A stretch of DNA of 64,000 nt, from contig NZ_JAFEWF010000015.1 in NCBI RefSeq assembly GCF_017355835.1, positions 1 through 64,000 of the forward strand, written 5' to 3'. Below, one piece after another: positions 28,273-41,141 of this stretch (its first letter is position 1; the number at the start of each line of letters is the position of its first letter). The notes under the pieces were generated by a model. It searched no databases and had not been told where the DNA came from. It worked only from the letters and a program-made list of their open reading frames with translations. A program made the translations under genes and the position numbers. The stretch comes from Desertivirga brevis (GTDB lineage: Bacteria; Bacteroidota; Bacteroidia; Sphingobacteriales; Sphingobacteriaceae).

Positions 28273-31200
28273 TTACGCTTCAGCCTCTTCGTACTTAGAA
28301 GCCATCAGCTTGTCGTACTCTTCCTGAGAACCAACAATGATACGATCGTAGCTGCGTAAACCAGTACCTGAAGGAATCAAGTGACCTACAATTACGTTTT
28401 CTTTCAATCCTAATAAGTTATCACGTTTACCACTGATAGCTGCCTCGTTAAGCACTTTGGTAGCTTCCTGGAAGGAAGCTGCTGAAATGAAGGATTTAGT
28501 ACCTAATGACGCACGAGTGATACCTTGTAATAACGGACTTGAAGTTGCAGCAATAGCATCACGAGCCTCAACAAGTTTCATATCCTTACGTTTAAGCATT
28601 GAGTTCTCGTCTCTCAACTTACGTACAGAGATGATTTGACCAGGTTTCAAGTTAGGAGAATCACCTGGATCTGTAACGACTTTCTTGTCAAATATATCAT
28701 CGTTCTCAAGCATGAAATCCCAGCGATCAACAGCATCGTTCTCTAAGAAACGAGTATCTCCTGGATCCTCAATTCTAACCTTCTGCATCATCTGGTGAAC
28801 GATAACTTCGAAATGTTTATCGTTGATCTTCACCCCTTGCAGACGGTAAACCTCTTGAATACCATTCACAAGATACTCCTGAACAGCTGCTGGGCCCTTA
28901 ATTGCAAGGATGTCTGCAGGAGAGATAGAACCATCTGAAAGTGGCATACCAGCTTTCACAAAGTCATTATCCTGAACAAGGATGTGTTTAGAAAGCGGAA
29001 CAAGATATTTCTTAATCTGTCCATCTCTGGATTCGATTGAAATTTCACGATTACCACGTTTAACACCGCCTAGGGTTACTACACCATCGATTTCTGTTAC
29101 TACCGCAGGGTTTGAAGGGTTACGAGCCTCGAACAACTCCGTTACACGAGGAAGACCACCGGTGATGTCACGAGTCTTACCTGTAGAACGAGGTATCTTG
29201 GCAATAACTTCACCCATTTTAACTTTAGTACCTTCATCCACAGCGATATGAGCACCTACAGGAATATTGTACCCTTTAACGGCTCCACCTGTACTATCAA
29301 CGATCTTAATAACAGGGTTCTTAGTTTTATCACGAGTATCGATAATTACTTTCTCCCTGTGACCAGTCTGTTCGTCTGATTCTTCACGGAAGGTTACGCC
29401 TTCAATAACCGCTTCAAACTCAATTTTACCAGAGAATTCAGAGATAATAACAGCGTTATATGGATCCCAGCTACAGATTCTGTCGCCTTTAGTTACCTTA
29501 TCACCCTCCTTAACGTACAAGTAAGAACCATAAGGAATGTTATTCGTCATGATAACTCTACCGCTGTTTGGTTCAACAATACGGAATTCACCAGAACGAC
29601 CAAGTACAACTTCCACCGGACCTTCTTCTGTTGTATAAGGAACAGTTCTTATATTTTCAAATTCAATAACGCCGTCAAACTTCGCATTGATTTGAGATTC
29701 AGCCGCAATGTTCGATGCAGTACCACCCACGTGGAATGTACGAAGTGTTAACTGAGTACCAGGCTCACCGATAGACTGTGCTGCAATAACACCTACTGCC
29801 TCACCTGCCTGAACGCGTTTACCAGTTGCAAGGTTACGTCCATAACAAAGAGCACAAACACCACGTTTGCTTTCGCAAGTTAGAACTGAACGAATTTCAA
29901 TTCCCTCAAGAGCAGAATTTTCTACATTATGAGCGATGTCCTCGTCAATATCCTGACCTGCAGACACTAAAAGCTCATTTGAGATCGGATCATAAACATC
30001 ATGTAGAGACGTTCTACCTAAAATACGATCGTATAAAGGCTCAACGATATCTTCATTGTCTTTCAAGGCCGTAGTGAAAATACCTCTTAAAGTACCACAA
30101 TCTGTTTCTCCAACAATCATATCTTGAGCAACGTCATGCAAACGGCGAGTTAAGTAACCAGCATCCGCTGTCTTTAACGCCGTATCCGCAAGACCTTTAC
30201 GAGCACCGTGGGTAGAGATGAAGTATTCGAGTACTGAAAGTCCTTCTTTAAAGTTCGAAAGGATTGGGTTCTCAATAATTTCACCACCTGATCCTGATTT
30301 CTGAGGTTTTGCCATCAGACCCCTCATACCGCAAAGCTGACGAATCTGCTCTTTAGAACCACGGGCACCTGAATCAAGCATCATGTATACAGAGTTGAAA
30401 CCCTGATTATCTGTAGACAAGATCTCCATTACGTTTGCTGTCAAACGATTGTTGATACGAGTCCAGATATCAATGATCTGATTGTAACGCTCATTGTTTG
30501 TAATGAATCCCATGTTATAGTTATTCATTACCTCTTCAACTTCCTGAGAAGCCTGCTCGATCAATTTAACCTTAGCCTCAGGAATATTAAGATCCTGAAG
30601 GTTAAATGAAAGACCGCCACGGAATGCCATTTGGAACCCTAATTCTTTGATGTCATCTAAGAATTGAGCTGCACGTGCCATACCAGTAATTTTTACTACC
30701 TCACCAATAATATCACGAAGTGATTTCTTAGTTAATAGTTCATTGATATATCCAACTTCCTCTGGAACATGCTGGTTAAATAGAACTCGCCCAACTGTAG
30801 TATCAATAATCTTATTAACGATTGTGCCGTCCTTCTCTTTCGCATTCGCCTTAACTTTAATAAAGGCATGCAAGTCAATTTTCTTCTCGTTATAAGCAAT
30901 AATAACCTCTTCAGACGAGTAGAAAATTTGTCCTTCACCCTTCATCACTCGTTTTTCATCTGTCTTACGACCTTTAGTGATGTAGTACAGTCCAAGTACC
31001 ATGTCCTGAGAAGGAACTGTAATTGGAGTACCATTGGCAGGGTTAAGAATGTTATGAGAGGCAAGCATCAATACCTGAGCCTCCAAAATTGCAGCATTAC
31101 CAAGAGGTACGTGAACCGCCATCTGGTCACCGTCAAAGTCGGCGTTGAAAGCCGTACACACTAAGGGGTGTAACTGAATTGCCTTACCTTCAACTAGCTT

Positions 31201-32559
31201 TGGCTGGAAGGATTGGATACCTAAACGGTGAAGCGTAGGAGCACGGTTTAGCAATACGGGGTGTCCTTTAAGAACATTTTCAAGGATATCCCAAACCAGG
31301 GGATCTTTACGGTCAACGATCTTTTTTGCTGATTTAACTGTTTTAACCACGCCTCTTTCAATCATTTTACGAATGATGAATGGTTTGAACAATTCAGCAG
31401 CCATGTCTTTAGGCAAACCACATTCGTGTAATTTAAGGTTAGGACCTACAACAATTACAGAACGGGCAGAGTAGTCAACACGTTTACCTAAAAGGTTTTG
31501 CCGGAAACGTCCCTGCTTTCCTTTCAGGATATCCGAAAGAGATTTTAAAGCTCGGTTACCTTCAGTCTTAACAGCGTTTACCTTACGAGAGTTGTCAAAC
31601 AATGAATCAACAGCTTCCTGTAACATACGCTTTTCGTTACGTAAAATTACCTCCGGAGCTTTAATCTCAATAAGTCTTTTCAAACGGTTGTTACGAATGA
31701 TAACACGACGATATAAGTCATTTAGGTCAGACGTAGCAAAGCGGCCACCTTCCAACGGAACCAACGGACGTAGCTCTGGTGGAATAACAGGAACAATCTT
31801 AACAATCATCCACTCAGGCTGATTCTCGATGTTCTCGCGGGCACCACGGAAAGCTTCAACAACTTGAAGACGTTTTAATGCCTCATTTTTACGTTGCTGA
31901 GAAGTTTCGTTAGCTGCCTGATGACGAAGGTCGTATGACAACTGATCAAGATCGATACGTTTTAACAATTCCTCAAGGGCTTCAGCACCCATTTTAGCAA
32001 TAAATTTCTGAGGATCTTTATCGTCTAAGTACTGATTTTCTTTTGGAAGCGTATCTAAAATATCAAGGTATTCTTCTTCAGTAAGGAAATCCATTTTAGC
32101 GATTCCGTCTGTTTCTTTAATACCTGCTTGAATTACAACGTAGCGCTCATAATAAATAATAAGATCTAGCTTTTTGGTAGGAAGACCTAACAAATAACCT
32201 ATCTTATTAGGTAATGAACGGAAGTACCAGATATGGGCAACAGGAACAACAAGGTTAATGTGTCCCATACGCTCACGACGTACTTTCTTTTCAGTAACCT
32301 CAACACCACAACGGTCACACACAATGCCTTTATAACGGATACGTTTGTATTTACCGCAATGACACTCATAATCCTTCACAGGACCAAAAATGCGCTCGCA
32401 GAACAAACCGTCTCGTTCGGGCTTGTAGGTACGATAATTAATGGTTTCCGGTTTCAAAACTTCACCACTTGAACGCTCTAGAATTGACTCAGGAGACGCT
32501 AAGCTGATAGTAATCGAAGTGAAGTTACTTTTTATTTTATTATCCTTTTTATAAGACAT
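28273..32559 (-). CDS. rpoC: DNA-directed RNA polymerase subunit beta'
   Basis: This is the largest core polymerase subunit (1428 residues). Visible are the N-terminal zinc site ([19 protein letters not shown]), the catalytic loop [15 protein letters not shown] with three metal-binding Asp, and the bridge-helix region [19 protein letters not shown]. Also present are the second zinc site ([16 protein letters not shown]) and the trigger loop [16 protein letters not shown]. The lineage-typical insert between trigger-loop halves is present ([13 protein letters not shown] and nearby). It follows rpoB after a 92-base gap filled by an inverted repeat. Confidence 0.98.
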   Translation of the reverse strand: MSYKKDNKIKSNFTSITISLASPESILERSSGEVLKPETINYRTYKPERDGLFCERIFGPVKDYECHCGKYKRIRYKGIVCDRCGVEVTEKKVRRERMGHINLVVPVAHIWYFRSLPNKIGYLLGLPTKKLDLIIYYERYVVIQAGIKETDGIAKMDFLTEEEYLDILDTLPKENQYLDDKDPQKFIAKMGAEALEELLKRIDLDQLSYDLRHQAANETSQQRKNEALKRLQVVEAFRGARENIENQPEWMIVKIVPVIPPELRPLVPLEGGRFATSDLNDLYRRVIIRNNRLKRLIEIKAPEVILRNEKRMLQEAVDSLFDNSRKVNAVKTEGNRALKSLSDILKGKQGRFRQNLLGKRVDYSARSVIVVGPNLKLHECGLPKDMAAELFKPFIIRKMIERGVVKTVKSAKKIVDRKDPLVWDILENVLKGHPVLLNRAPTLHRLGIQSFQPKLVEGKAIQLHPLVCTAFNADFDGDQMAVHVPLGNAAILEAQVLMLASHNILNPANGTPITVPSQDMVLGLYYITKGRKTDEKRVMKGEGQIFYSSEEVIIAYNEKKIDLHAFIKVKANAKEKDGTIVNKIIDTTVGRVLFNQHVPEEVGYINELLTKKSLRDIIGEVVKITGMARAAQFLDDIKELGFQMAFRGGLSFNLQDLNIPEAKVKLIEQASQEVEEVMNNYNMGFITNNERYNQIIDIWTRINNRLTANVMEILSTDNQGFNSVYMMLDSGARGSKEQIRQLCGMRGLMAKPQKSGSGGEIIENPILSNFKEGLSVLEYFISTHGARKGLADTALKTADAGYLTRRLHDVAQDMIVGETDCGTLRGIFTTALKDNEDIVEPLYDRILGRTSLHDVYDPISNELLVSAGQDIDEDIAHNVENSALEGIEIRSVLTCESKRGVCALCYGRNLATGKRVQAGEAVGVIAAQSIGEPGTQLTLRTFHVGGTASNIAAESQINAKFDGVIEFENIRTVPYTTEEGPVEVVLGRSGEFRIVEPNSGRVIMTNNIPYGSYLYVKEGDKVTKGDRICSWDPYNAVIISEFSGKIEFEAVIEGVTFREESDEQTGHREKVIIDTRDKTKNPVIKIVDSTGGAVKGYNIPVGAHIAVDEGTKVKMGEVIAKIPRSTGKTRDITGGLPRVTELFEARNPSNPAVVTEIDGVVTLGGVKRGNREISIESRDGQIKKYLVPLSKHILVQDNDFVKAGMPLSDGSISPADILAIKGPAAVQEYLVNGIQEVYRLQGVKINDKHFEVIVHQMMQKVRIEDPGDTRFLENDAVDRWDFMLENDDIFDKKVVTDPGDSPNLKPGQIISVRKLRDENSMLKRKDMKLVEARDAIAATSSPLLQGITRASLGTKSFISAASFQEATKVLNEAAISGKRDNLLGLKENVIVGHLIPSGTGLRSYDRIIVGSQEEYDKLMASKYEEAEA

Positions 32560-32570
32560 ATCTCTTCTTA

Positions 32571-32651
32571 AGGTTAAAGGCGGAAAAGTGAAAGGTGAAA
32601 GGTAATTGCATAAATGCTTTTACCTTCTACCTCTTACCTTTTACCTCTTTA
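32571..32651. repeat. Intergenic inverted repeat, family copy B (between rpoB and rpoC)
   Basis: AGGTTAAAGG, AAAGTGAAAGGTGAAAGG on one side and CCTTCTACCTCTTACCTTTTACCTC on the other pair around a centre with AATTGCATAAATGC. Core and arms match the element at 22861-22948. It should form a hairpin in the rpoBC message. Confidence 0.7.
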
Positions 32652-35600
32652 TTAGTCTAATGTGATATCTAAACCAAGTCCTCTTAACTCATGAACCAAT
32701 ACGTTGAATGATTCAGGAACAGAAGGCGTTGGAAGATTTTCGCCTTTTACAATCGCTTCGTATGTTTTCGCACGACCAACAACATCATCAGATTTCACCG
32801 TCAGGATCTCCTGAAGGATGTTGGCAGCACCAAAGGCTTCAAGAGCCCATACCTCCATCTCACCGAAACGCTGACCACCAAACTGAGCTTTACCACCCAG
32901 AGGCTGTTGTGTTATCAAGGAGTATGGTCCGATTGAACGAGCATGCATCTTATCATCAACCATGTGCCCTAGTTTCAGCATATAAATAACACCTACTGTA
33001 GTTGGTTGGTCAAAGCGCTCTCCTGTTAAACCGTTGTATAGGTAAGTTCTACCAGACGCTGGTACACCAGCTTTTGCGACCCATTCTTCCACCTCTTCAT
33101 GTGTAGCTCCATCAAAGATTGGAGTAGCGAATTTCACTCCAAGCTCTTTTGCAGCCCAGCCAAGAACAGTTTCGTAGATCTGTCCGAGGTTCATACGAGA
33201 AGGTACCCCTAGTGGGTTAAGAACGATATCTACCGGAGTTCCGTCTTCAAGGAATGGCATGTCTTCATCACGTACAATCCTGGCAACAATACCCTTATTA
33301 CCGTGGCGACCAGCCATCTTATCCCCTACACGAAGCTTACGTTTTTTAGCGATGTAAACTTTAGCCATCTGAACGATTCCTGATGGAAGCTCATCACCCA
33401 CGCTAATCGCAAATTTCTCACGTTTGTAAGCGCCTAGCTCTTCGTTCAATCTGATGTTGTAATTGTGAAGAAGTTGCTTGATCAACTCATTCTTATCATC
33501 ATCGGTAGTCCACTTTGTTGGGTTAATGTTAGCATACTCTAACTCAACCAACATTTTTTGCGTGAACTTTGCGCCTTTTGGTATAAGGAGCTCTTTGTAA
33601 ACGTTATAAACTCCTTGTGAAGTTTTTCCGTTAACAATCGTGAACAACTTATCAATCAAACTATCTTTAAGCTGCTTCATCGCTCTGTCATGACCTGCAT
33701 CTAATTTATCAAGCTGAGACTTTTCTTCCGCTTTAGATGTCTTTTTAGCACGCGAGAACAACTTTGTATCAATTACCACACCGCTGATTGAAGGAGGAGT
33801 TTTTAAGGAAGCATCCTTAACGTCGCCTGCTTTATCACCGAAGATAGCGCGAAGTAGTTTCTCTTCTGGTGAAGGATCAGACTCCCCTTTAGGAGTAATC
33901 TTACCGATTAGAATGTCACCTTCTTTTACTTCAGCTCCAACGCGAATGATACCGTTCTCATCCAGATCTTTCGTTGCTTCTTCTGAAACGTTAGGGATAT
34001 CCGGAGTCAATTCTTCCTCTCCACGCTTAGTATCACGAACTTCTAATTCAAATTCCTCTATATGAAGCGAAGTGAATATATCCTGAGATACTACACGTTC
34101 AGAAATTACTATCGCATCCTCAAAGTTGAAACCTTGCCAAGGCATGAATGCTACCTTAAGGTTACGACCAAGTGCCAACTCTCCGTCTTGCGTTGCATAT
34201 CCTTCACAAAGAACTTGTCCTTTGGCTACTCTCTGACCTTTCTTAACGATCGGCTTCAAGTTAATACAGGTACTTTGGTTGGTTTTCTTGAACTTAGTAA
34301 GACGGTATGTTCTAGATTCGCCTTCAAAAGACACTAAACGATCATCATCATTCCTGTCGTATTTGATACGAATTTCATTTGCATCAACATACTCTACAAC
34401 CCCGTCACCCTCTGCATTAATAAGGGTACGTGAGTCACGTGCTACACGACCTTCCAAACCAGTACCTACTACTGGTGCTTCAGGGCGTAATAATGGAACG
34501 GCCTGGCGTTGCATGTTCGATCCCATCAATGCACGGTTTGCGTCATCGTGCTCAAGGAACGGAATCAATGAAGCTGCAATAGAGGTGATCTGGTTAGGAG
34601 CAACGTCCATCAAATCAAGTCTCTCAGGTTCAATAACCGGGAAGTCACCTTCAAAACGTGCTTTTACACGAGGAGAATCGAAATTTCCTTTTTCATCGTA
34701 TTGCGCATTCGCCTGGGCGATTGTCTTTCCATCCTCGTCTTCAGCTGAAAGGTAAATAACCGGCTCTTCAACTACTACCCTACCATTTTCTACCTTACGA
34801 TACGGTGTTTCGATGAAACCTAAGTTGTTGATCTTTGCGTGAACACACAGAGATGAAATCAAACCAATGTTCGGACCTTCCGGAGTTTCAATGGTACAAA
34901 GACGACCATAGTGCGTATAGTGTACGTCACGAACCTCGAACCCTGCACGCTCACGGGAAAGACCACCTGGACCTAAAGCTGAAAGACGACGCTTATGCGT
35001 GATCTCTGCTAGAGGGTTGGTTTGGTCCATAAACTGAGACAACTGGTTTGTTCCAAAGAACGAATTGATTACAGACGAAAGTGTACGCGCGTTGATCAAA
35101 TCGGTTGGCGTGAACACCTCATTGTCACGAATGTTCATACGCTCACGAATGGTACGAGCCATACGTGCTAAACCAACTCCAAATTGAGCATATAATTGCT
35201 CACCTACAGTACGAACACGACGATTCGATAAGTGGTCAATATCATCAACCTCAGCTTTGGAATTAATTAACTTAATAAGATACTTAACGATTGCAATAAT
35301 GTCAGCCTTTGTTAAAACCTTAGTCTCATCAGGTGTATCTAATTTAAGCTTACGGTTGATACGGTAACGACCTACATCTCCAAGATCATATCTTTTATCA
35401 GAGAAGAACAAACGCTCAATAATTCCACGTGCAGTTTCTTCATCTGGTGGTTCAGCGTTACGTAACTGGCGATAAATGTGCTCTACCGCTTCCTTCTCAG
35501 AATTGGAAGTATCTTTTTGTAAGGTATTATATATAATTGAATAATCAGCGTTGCTGGCACCGTCATCCTTAGAAAGGATTACAGTTTTAACACCAGCATC

Positions 35601-36458
35601 AATGATCATGTCAATGTGATCATCTTCTAAAATAGTTTCCCTTTCAAGGATAATTTCATTACGGTCGATAGAAACAACCTCACCAGTATCCTCATCCACA
35701 AAATCTTCTACCCACTTCTTAAGAACCCTTGCAGCTAGCTTCCGACCAACAAATTTCTTAAGTCCGGATTTGCTAACTTTCACTTCATCTGCCAGTTCGA
35801 ATAATTCAAGAATGTCTTTATCCGAATCGTAACCGATAGCACGTAAGAGAGTAGTTACAGGGAATTTCTTCTTACGGTCGATATATGCATACATCACGTT
35901 ATTAACGTCTGTAGCGAACTCAATCCATGAACCCTTGAAAGGTATTACACGGGCTGAGTATAGTTTGGTTCCGTTAGTGTGGCGGCTTTGACCGAAGAAC
36001 ACACCCGGTGATCTGTGCAACTGCGAAACAATTACACGCTCAGCTCCATTGATTACAAACGTTCCCTTAGGAGTCATATAAGGGATTGTTCCCAAATACA
36101 CGTCCTGAACAATTGTTTCAAAATCTTCGTGCTCTTCGTCATTACAAGATAAACGTAATTTAGCTTTTAATGGAACACTGTACGTTAATCCACGCTCAAT
36201 ACATTCCTGAATGTCGTAACGAGGAGGATCTATAAAGTAGTCAAGAAACTCCAGTACGAAGATGTTTCTTGAATCAGAGATAGGGAAATTTTCAGCAAAC
36301 ACTTTAAACAACCCTTCCTGATGACGGTCGTCTGAAGTTGTTTCCAGCTGGAAAAATTCTCTGAAAGATTGCAGTTGCACATCCAGAAAATCGGGATAAT
36401 CTATCACGTGTTTGCTGGTTGCAAAATTTACTCTTTCGCTTTGATTTCTGTTTGCCAA
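32652..36458 (-). CDS. rpoB: DNA-directed RNA polymerase subunit beta
   Basis: This core polymerase subunit has 1268 residues. Recognisable segments are the rifampicin pocket ([47 protein letters not shown]), [17 protein letters not shown] and [35 protein letters not shown] lies further on, and [18 protein letters not shown] is near the C-terminus. The rifampicin cluster looks wild type by eye ([19 protein letters not shown]). It lies 149 bases behind rplL, with a hairpin between. Confidence 0.98.
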   Translation of the reverse strand: MANRNQSERVNFATSKHVIDYPDFLDVQLQSFREFFQLETTSDDRHQEGLFKVFAENFPISDSRNIFVLEFLDYFIDPPRYDIQECIERGLTYSVPLKAKLRLSCNDEEHEDFETIVQDVYLGTIPYMTPKGTFVINGAERVIVSQLHRSPGVFFGQSRHTNGTKLYSARVIPFKGSWIEFATDVNNVMYAYIDRKKKFPVTTLLRAIGYDSDKDILELFELADEVKVSKSGLKKFVGRKLAARVLKKWVEDFVDEDTGEVVSIDRNEIILERETILEDDHIDMIIDAGVKTVILSKDDGASNADYSIIYNTLQKDTSNSEKEAVEHIYRQLRNAEPPDEETARGIIERLFFSDKRYDLGDVGRYRINRKLKLDTPDETKVLTKADIIAIVKYLIKLINSKAEVDDIDHLSNRRVRTVGEQLYAQFGVGLARMARTIRERMNIRDNEVFTPTDLINARTLSSVINSFFGTNQLSQFMDQTNPLAEITHKRRLSALGPGGLSRERAGFEVRDVHYTHYGRLCTIETPEGPNIGLISSLCVHAKINNLGFIETPYRKVENGRVVVEEPVIYLSAEDEDGKTIAQANAQYDEKGNFDSPRVKARFEGDFPVIEPERLDLMDVAPNQITSIAASLIPFLEHDDANRALMGSNMQRQAVPLLRPEAPVVGTGLEGRVARDSRTLINAEGDGVVEYVDANEIRIKYDRNDDDRLVSFEGESRTYRLTKFKKTNQSTCINLKPIVKKGQRVAKGQVLCEGYATQDGELALGRNLKVAFMPWQGFNFEDAIVISERVVSQDIFTSLHIEEFELEVRDTKRGEEELTPDIPNVSEEATKDLDENGIIRVGAEVKEGDILIGKITPKGESDPSPEEKLLRAIFGDKAGDVKDASLKTPPSISGVVIDTKLFSRAKKTSKAEEKSQLDKLDAGHDRAMKQLKDSLIDKLFTIVNGKTSQGVYNVYKELLIPKGAKFTQKMLVELEYANINPTKWTTDDDKNELIKQLLHNYNIRLNEELGAYKREKFAISVGDELPSGIVQMAKVYIAKKRKLRVGDKMAGRHGNKGIVARIVRDEDMPFLEDGTPVDIVLNPLGVPSRMNLGQIYETVLGWAAKELGVKFATPIFDGATHEEVEEWVAKAGVPASGRTYLYNGLTGERFDQPTTVGVIYMLKLGHMVDDKMHARSIGPYSLITQQPLGGKAQFGGQRFGEMEVWALEAFGAANILQEILTVKSDDVVGRAKTYEAIVKGENLPTPSVPESFNVLVHELRGLGLDITLD

Positions 36459-36556
36459 TGGATTAAGATTTTAGTTTATAATAAACTGCGACTTATTTGG
36501 ACTTTTGTACCGATTCTTGCAAGTCAGACAAAAATGGGTATGATAGAAATGGCAAT

Positions 36557-36580
36557 AGACCCCGGTGAAAACCGGAGTCT
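36557..36580 (-). other. Hairpin in the rplL-rpoB gap
   Basis: On the minus strand AGACTCCGGT and ACCGGGGTCT pair (one G-T and one mismatch) around a four-base loop, with no T run after it. In E. coli the same gap holds an attenuator and an RNase III site that set the ratio of L7/L12 to RNA polymerase. A similar role here is inference. Confidence 0.55.
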
Positions 36581-36607
36581 AGTCCATTAATTTATTGAGT
36601 TCGATTA

Positions 36608-36985
36608 TTACTTAATCTCAACTACAGCTCCTGCTTCTTCTAATTGTTTTTTCAAAGCTTCAGCTTCGTCTTTAGCAACACCTGTTTTTAATTCTTTAGG
36701 TGCACCGTCAACTAGGTCTTTAGCTTCTTTAAGACCAAGACCTGTAAGATCTTTAACTAGTTTAACTACAGCTAATTTCTGACCACCAGCTTCTTTCAAA
36801 ATAACGTCGAACGCAGTTTTCTCTTCTGCAGCTGCAGGTGCATCACCAGCAGGAGCAGCAGCAACAGCAACAGCTGCAGCAGCAGGCTCGATGCCATACT
36901 CGTCTTTAAGGATCTGAGCTAACTCGTTAACTTCTTTAACTGTTAAGTTTACTAATTGTTCAGCAAACGCTTTTAAATCTGCCAT
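36608..36985 (-). CDS. rplL: 50S ribosomal protein L7/L12
   Basis: The 125-residue stalk protein has an N-terminal dimerisation part ([20 protein letters not shown]) and an Ala-rich hinge with Pro and Gly. The C-terminal factor-binding domain is [41 protein letters not shown]. It recruits GTPase factors such as EF-Tu, also encoded in this cluster. It follows rplJ by 60 bases. Confidence 0.98.
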   Translation of the reverse strand: MADLKAFAEQLVNLTVKEVNELAQILKDEYGIEPAAAAVAVAAAPAGDAPAAAEEKTAFDVILKEAGGQKLAVVKLVKDLTGLGLKEAKDLVDGAPKELKTGVAKDEAEALKKQLEEAGAVVEIK

Positions 36986-37045
36986 TTTATTTAAATTTTA
37001 AAATTCAATACTTTGTGTAAATTGACGTCCTTACAGGTGTCCGTC

Positions 37046-37564
37046 TTAACCTCTTTCTTGTAATGTTTTTACTAATCCTGCAATTGTAGTTCCGCCTGAC
37101 TGAAGAGCCGAAAGAACGTTTTTCGCAGGTGATTGTAATAATCCAATGATATCTCCAACAAGTTCCTCTTTAGATTTAAGGCTTGCAAGTGCATCTAATT
37201 GTTTGTCTCCAACAAATACAGCTGTATCAATGTAAGCACCTTTCAAAACAGGTTTGTCCCCAGTTTTTCTAAGTTCTTTGATTAATTTAGCAGGAGCATT
37301 TGCTACTGTTGAAAACAATATTGTTGATGAACCTTTTAATGCCTCTGCAAGCTCAGGAGCTTCAACTCCTGCTGCTTCCATAGCCTTACGAATCAGAGAA
37401 TTCTTTGCAACCTGGATTGAAATTCCGTTGTCAAAAAATTTACGACGGATAGCGTTAACTTTCGCTACAGTAAGATTTGCAGTATCAGTAATATAGAAAT
37501 TACCGTACTCTTTGATCTGCTCAGAAAGAGCCTGAACAATTTCGTGTTTTTCTTCTCTGTTCAT
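37046..37564 (-). CDS. rplJ: 50S ribosomal protein L10
   Basis: The 172-residue protein anchors L7/L12 dimers to 23S rRNA. The N-terminus (MNREEKHEIVQALSEQIKEY), the central AKNSLIRKAMEAAG and the C-terminal helix (SALQSGGTTIAGLVKTLQER) fit the family. It begins two bases after the rplA stop, so the pair is probably translationally coupled. No separate L10 leader is available. Confidence 0.97.
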   Translation of the reverse strand: MNREEKHEIVQALSEQIKEYGNFYITDTANLTVAKVNAIRRKFFDNGISIQVAKNSLIRKAMEAAGVEAPELAEALKGSSTILFSTVANAPAKLIKELRKTGDKPVLKGAYIDTAVFVGDKQLDALASLKSKEELVGDIIGLLQSPAKNVLSALQSGGTTIAGLVKTLQERG

Positions 37565-37566
37565 GC

Positions 37567-38265
37567 TTAGATCCCCGCTACTGATTTAGTTTCGATTTCA
37601 ATTCCAGGAGACATAGTAGAAGAGATATGGATACTCTTGAAATATGTTCCTTTTGCCGCAGATGGTTTTAATTTTGACAATGTCTGAAGAACTTCAAGCG
37701 CATTCTCATAAATTTTCTCTGCATCGAAAGATACTTTACCGATTGAAGTATGGATGATACCAGTTTTGTCAACTTTGAAGTCGATCTTACCGCCTTTAAC
37801 ATCAGTAACTGCTTTACCAACCTCAGTTGTTACAGTTCCTGATTTAGGGTTAGGCATTAAGTTACGAGGACCTAAAATACGTCCTAAACGACCAACTTTA
37901 GCCATAACACTAGGCATAGTGATAATGATATCAACATCTGTCCATCCACCCTCTATTTTAGCAATATACTCATCTAGTCCAACGAAATCTGCTCCGGCAG
38001 CTTTAGCTTCTTCTTCCTTATCTGGAGTTACCAAAGCCAAAACACGAACAGTTTTCCCTGTACCATGAGGTAGTGAAGCGATACCACGTACCATTTGATT
38101 TGCCTTACGTGGATCAACGCCCAAACGAACGTCGATATCTACAGAAGCATCAAACTTGGTAGTAGTGATTTCTTTAACTAATGCAGATGCATCTTGTAAA
38201 GAATAAACTTTACCAGCCTCAATTTTGGATAGTGCCTGTTTTTGATTTTTTGTTAATCTAGCCAC
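37567..38265 (-). CDS. rplA: 50S ribosomal protein L1
   Basis: The 232-residue protein shows [35 protein letters not shown], and [26 protein letters not shown], the signature of L1 that binds the L1 stalk of 23S rRNA. In many bacteria L1 represses its own rplKA message. It follows rplK by 22 bases. Confidence 0.98.
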   Translation of the reverse strand: MARLTKNQKQALSKIEAGKVYSLQDASALVKEITTTKFDASVDIDVRLGVDPRKANQMVRGIASLPHGTGKTVRVLALVTPDKEEEAKAAGADFVGLDEYIAKIEGGWTDVDIIITMPSVMAKVGRLGRILGPRNLMPNPKSGTVTTEVGKAVTDVKGGKIDFKVDKTGIIHTSIGKVSFDAEKIYENALEVLQTLSKLKPSAAKGTYFKSIHISSTMSPGIEIETKSVAGI

Positions 38266-38287
38266 TTCTTAACTGAATTTGTGTTAA

Positions 38288-38731
38288 TTAATTGTTCCAA
38301 GGAGCAGTACCAGAAACGGTAATCCCCATGCTGCGTGCTGTACCGGCAACCATTTTCATAGCTGACTCTACAGTAAATGCATTTAAATCAACCATTTTGT
38401 CTTTAGCAATGGTTTCAACTTGTTCCCAAGAAACCTGAGCCACCTTTTTACGGTTTGGCTCCGCTGATCCACTCTTTAATCCTGTAATTTCCAGTAACTG
38501 GATTGCAACAGGAGGAGTTTTAATGATAAATTCAAATGACTTGTCTACATACACAGTGATTACAACAGGTAATACTTTACCTGGCTTATCTTGGGTACGT
38601 GCGTTGAATTGCTTGCAAAATTCCATGATATTCACACCCTTAGCACCCAATGCAGGTCCTACCGGAGGAGATGGATTAGCAGCGCCGCCCTTGATTTGTA
38701 ATTTTACTAACGCACCGACTTCTTTTGCCAT
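38288..38731 (-). CDS. rplK: 50S ribosomal protein L11
   Basis: The 147-residue protein has the N-terminal thiostrepton-site segment ([34 protein letters not shown]) and the RNA-binding C-terminal domain ([18 protein letters not shown]). It organises the GTPase-associated centre. The 143-base gap to nusG contains two AGATCT words and could hold an L1 operator, but I could not define one. Confidence 0.98.
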   Translation of the reverse strand: MAKEVGALVKLQIKGGAANPSPPVGPALGAKGVNIMEFCKQFNARTQDKPGKVLPVVITVYVDKSFEFIIKTPPVAIQLLEITGLKSGSAEPNRKKVAQVSWEQVETIAKDKMVDLNAFTVESAMKMVAGTARSMGITVSGTAPWNN

Positions 38732-38874
38732 TTTATTAATTTAATTAGTACTTAATGTTAGTAGTGGAAGCATGTAACATTTAAGATCTTTATAATGAGA
38801 TATGAGATCGCAAAATTAAGATCTGAGGCTCGATACCTTACCTCAATCTTGTTATGTAAAATCCCAGATCTGAC

Positions 38875-39417
38875 TTATTCTTTTTCTACTTGCATGTAGT
38901 TTAATTCGAGAGGGGTACGACGACCGAAAATCTTAACCATAACTTTCAGTTTTTTCTTCTCTTCATTCACCTCTTCGATAACACCACTGAACCCGTTGAA
39001 TGGACCATCCATTACTTTAACGTTTTCGCCAACGTAATATGGAACATTCATCGTTTCTCCCTGAGAAGACATTTCGTCTACTTTTCCAAGGATCCGGTTA
39101 ATTTCTGCCTGACGCATAGGTACAGCATTACCTCCTTTATCTCCAAGGAACCCGATAACACTGTTGACGTTTTTGATGATATGTTCAAGCTCACCATCTA
39201 AAGCCGCTTCTATCAAAACATATCCAGGGTAGTAATTGCGTTCTTTAGCGATCTTTTTACCCTCACGCATTTGATAGTATTTTTCCATAGGTATAAGAAC
39301 CTGAGGAACTAAATGAGAAATACCAAGGCGATTAACCTCGGCTTCTATATACTGTTTTACTTTTTTCTCTTTGCCGCTAACAGCCCGTACTACGTACCAC
39401 TTCAGTTGATCACTCAT
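38875..39417 (-). CDS. nusG: Transcription elongation factor NusG
   Basis: The 180-residue protein has the NGN domain ([39 protein letters not shown]) and a C-terminal KOW domain ([31 protein letters not shown]). It links RNA polymerase with Rho and the ribosome. It lies 12 bases after secE, in the conserved order. Confidence 0.97.
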   Translation of the reverse strand: MSDQLKWYVVRAVSGKEKKVKQYIEAEVNRLGISHLVPQVLIPMEKYYQMREGKKIAKERNYYPGYVLIEAALDGELEHIIKNVNSVIGFLGDKGGNAVPMRQAEINRILGKVDEMSSQGETMNVPYYVGENVKVMDGPFNGFSGVIEEVNEEKKKLKVMVKIFGRRTPLELNYMQVEKE

Positions 39418-39429
39418 TGATTCTTTAAA

Positions 39430-39624
39430 TTATGCAACTGATTGATAGAACAATTTCAAGCTGCCTCCAGACAATTGATCCATTGCAAGAACAACAAGAG
39501 CAATAATAAGGGAAGCAACAAGTACGATGACAGCAGAACTTTGAAGTTCAGACCACGTAGGCCATGACACCTTCTGCGTCATCTCATCGTATGATTCTTT
39601 TAAAAATTGAATTACGTTAGCCAT
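39430..39624 (-). CDS. secE: Preprotein translocase subunit SecE
   Basis: This short SecE has 64 residues and a single membrane helix (SAVIVLVASLIIALVVLAMD) after an amphipathic helix (FLKESYDEMTQKVSWPTWSELQ). It clamps SecY in the translocon. The frame continues upstream into tRNA-Trp, so ATG at 39624 (MANVIQFL) is the real start, 13 bases after the tRNA. Confidence 0.93.
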   Translation of the reverse strand: MANVIQFLKESYDEMTQKVSWPTWSELQSSAVIVLVASLIIALVVLAMDQLSGGSLKLFYQSVA

Positions 39625-39637
39625 TTTAAAGCTTTTG

Positions 39638-39708
39638 CACGGGAACAAGGATTCGAACCCTGATCAAAGGTTTTGGAGACCTCTATTCTACCGTTGAACT
39701 ATTCCCGT
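39638..39708 (-). tRNA. tRNA-Trp (CCA anticodon)
   Basis: The 71-base cloverleaf has acceptor ACGGGAA/TTCCCGT, D arm GTTCAACGGTAGAAT, anticodon loop CTCCAAA, and T loop TTCGAAT. The discriminator is G and CCA is not encoded. It lies between tuf and secE, as trpT-like genes do in several bacteria. Confidence 0.97.
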
Positions 39709-39713
39709 GGATG

Positions 39714-39742
39714 AATAAGTCCGTCACAATAACGGACTTATT
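39714..39742 (-). other. Hairpin between tuf and tRNA-Trp
   Basis: AATAAGTCCGT and ACGGACTTATT form an 11-bp perfect hairpin with a 7-base loop, only 16 bases past the tuf stop. On the minus strand it is followed by CATCC and not by a T run. It is therefore more likely a processing or stabilising stem than a full terminator. Confidence 0.7.
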
Positions 39743-39758
39743 ATATTTTTAATATATC

Positions 39759-40946
39759 TTATTTTAAGATTTCAGTTACCTGACCAGCACCTACTGTTCT
39801 ACCACCTTCACGGATAGCGAAACGTAGACCTTTCTCCATTGCGATAGCGTTGATCAATTTAACAGTGATTGTAACGTTATCACCAGGCATAACCATTTCT
39901 ACACCTTCTGCTAGTGAAATCTCACCAGTTACGTCTGTAGTACGGAAATAGAACTGTGGACGGTATTTGTTAAAGAATGGAGTGTGACGACCACCTTCTG
40001 CTTTTGACAATACGTAAACCTCAGCTTTGAAATCTGTGTGAGGAGTTACTGAAGCTGGCTTACAGATAACCATACCACGACGGATATCAGTTTTCTCAAT
40101 ACCACGTAACAATAAACCTACGTTGTCACCTGCTTCACCTCTGTCAAGGATTTTACGGAACATCTCAACACCTGTTACTGTTGATTTCAGGTTCTCAGCA
40201 CCCATACCAAGGATCTCTACAGGATCACCAGAGTTGATAACACCACGCTCGATACGGCCAGTTGCTACTGTACCACGACCAGTGATTGAGAATACGTCCT
40301 CAACTGGCATCAAGAATGGAAGATCAGTCAAACGTGGAGGAATTGGAATGTAGTTATCTACAGCATCCATAAGCTCCATAATTTTACCTACCCAAGTAGC
40401 ATCTCCGTTCAATCCACCTAATGCAGACCCTTTGATTACAGGGATATCATCACCAGGGAAATCGTAGAACGATAATAATTCGCGAACTTCCATTTCAACA
40501 AGCTCTAACAACTCAGGATCGTCAACCATATCCACTTTGTTCATGAAAACAACTAGAGCTGGTACACCTACCTGACGAGCTAAAAGAATGTGCTCACGAG
40601 TTTGTGGCATCGGACCATCAGTAGAAGCAACTACAAGGATTGCACCATCCATCTGAGCAGCTCCAGTAACCATGTTCTTCACATAGTCAGCGTGACCTGG
40701 ACAGTCAACGTGCGCATAGTGACGGTTAGCTGTAGAATACTCAACGTGAGCAGTATTGATTGTAATACCTCTTTCTTTTTCTTCAGGAGCAGAGTCGATT
40801 GAATCAAATGAACGAGCTTCTGACAAACCAGCGTCAGCCAATACTTTAGTGATAGCTGCAGTCAAAGTAGTTTTACCGTGGTCAACGTGACCGATAGTAC
40901 CGATATTTAAGTGCGGTTTACTGCGGTCAAATTTTTCTTTTGCCAT
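39759..40946 (-). CDS. tuf: Elongation factor Tu
   Basis: The 395-residue GTPase delivers aminoacyl-tRNA to the ribosome. The G motifs are GHVDHGKTT (about 19-27), DCPGHADYV, and NKVDMVDD. Also visible are the switch I region [13 protein letters not shown] and domain [14 protein letters not shown]. It follows three tRNA genes and precedes tRNA-Trp, as in the E. coli tufB operon. No Shine-Dalgarno sequence precedes the ATG. Confidence 0.98.
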   Translation of the reverse strand: MAKEKFDRSKPHLNIGTIGHVDHGKTTLTAAITKVLADAGLSEARSFDSIDSAPEEKERGITINTAHVEYSTANRHYAHVDCPGHADYVKNMVTGAAQMDGAILVVASTDGPMPQTREHILLARQVGVPALVVFMNKVDMVDDPELLELVEMEVRELLSFYDFPGDDIPVIKGSALGGLNGDATWVGKIMELMDAVDNYIPIPPRLTDLPFLMPVEDVFSITGRGTVATGRIERGVINSGDPVEILGMGAENLKSTVTGVEMFRKILDRGEAGDNVGLLLRGIEKTDIRRGMVICKPASVTPHTDFKAEVYVLSKAEGGRHTPFFNKYRPQFYFRTTDVTGEISLAEGVEMVMPGDNVTITVKLINAIAMEKGLRFAIREGGRTVGAGQVTEILK

Positions 40947-41007
40947 GTTTTTATACTAATTAGTAGGTTAATTTTACTTTCTAAATAAAACGAATAATTT
41001 ATCGCTG

Positions 41008-41079
<72 letters not shown>

Positions 41080-41141
41080 CTTATACTAAACAGTTAACTA
41101 CTAAGAAATACATCTTAGTAGTTAACTTCTATTAGCTCATG

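Noticed and set aside
29826..30074. Plus-strand frames across rpoC, rpoB and dnaE
   Set aside because: These are antisense shadows of long conserved genes, with no own signals.
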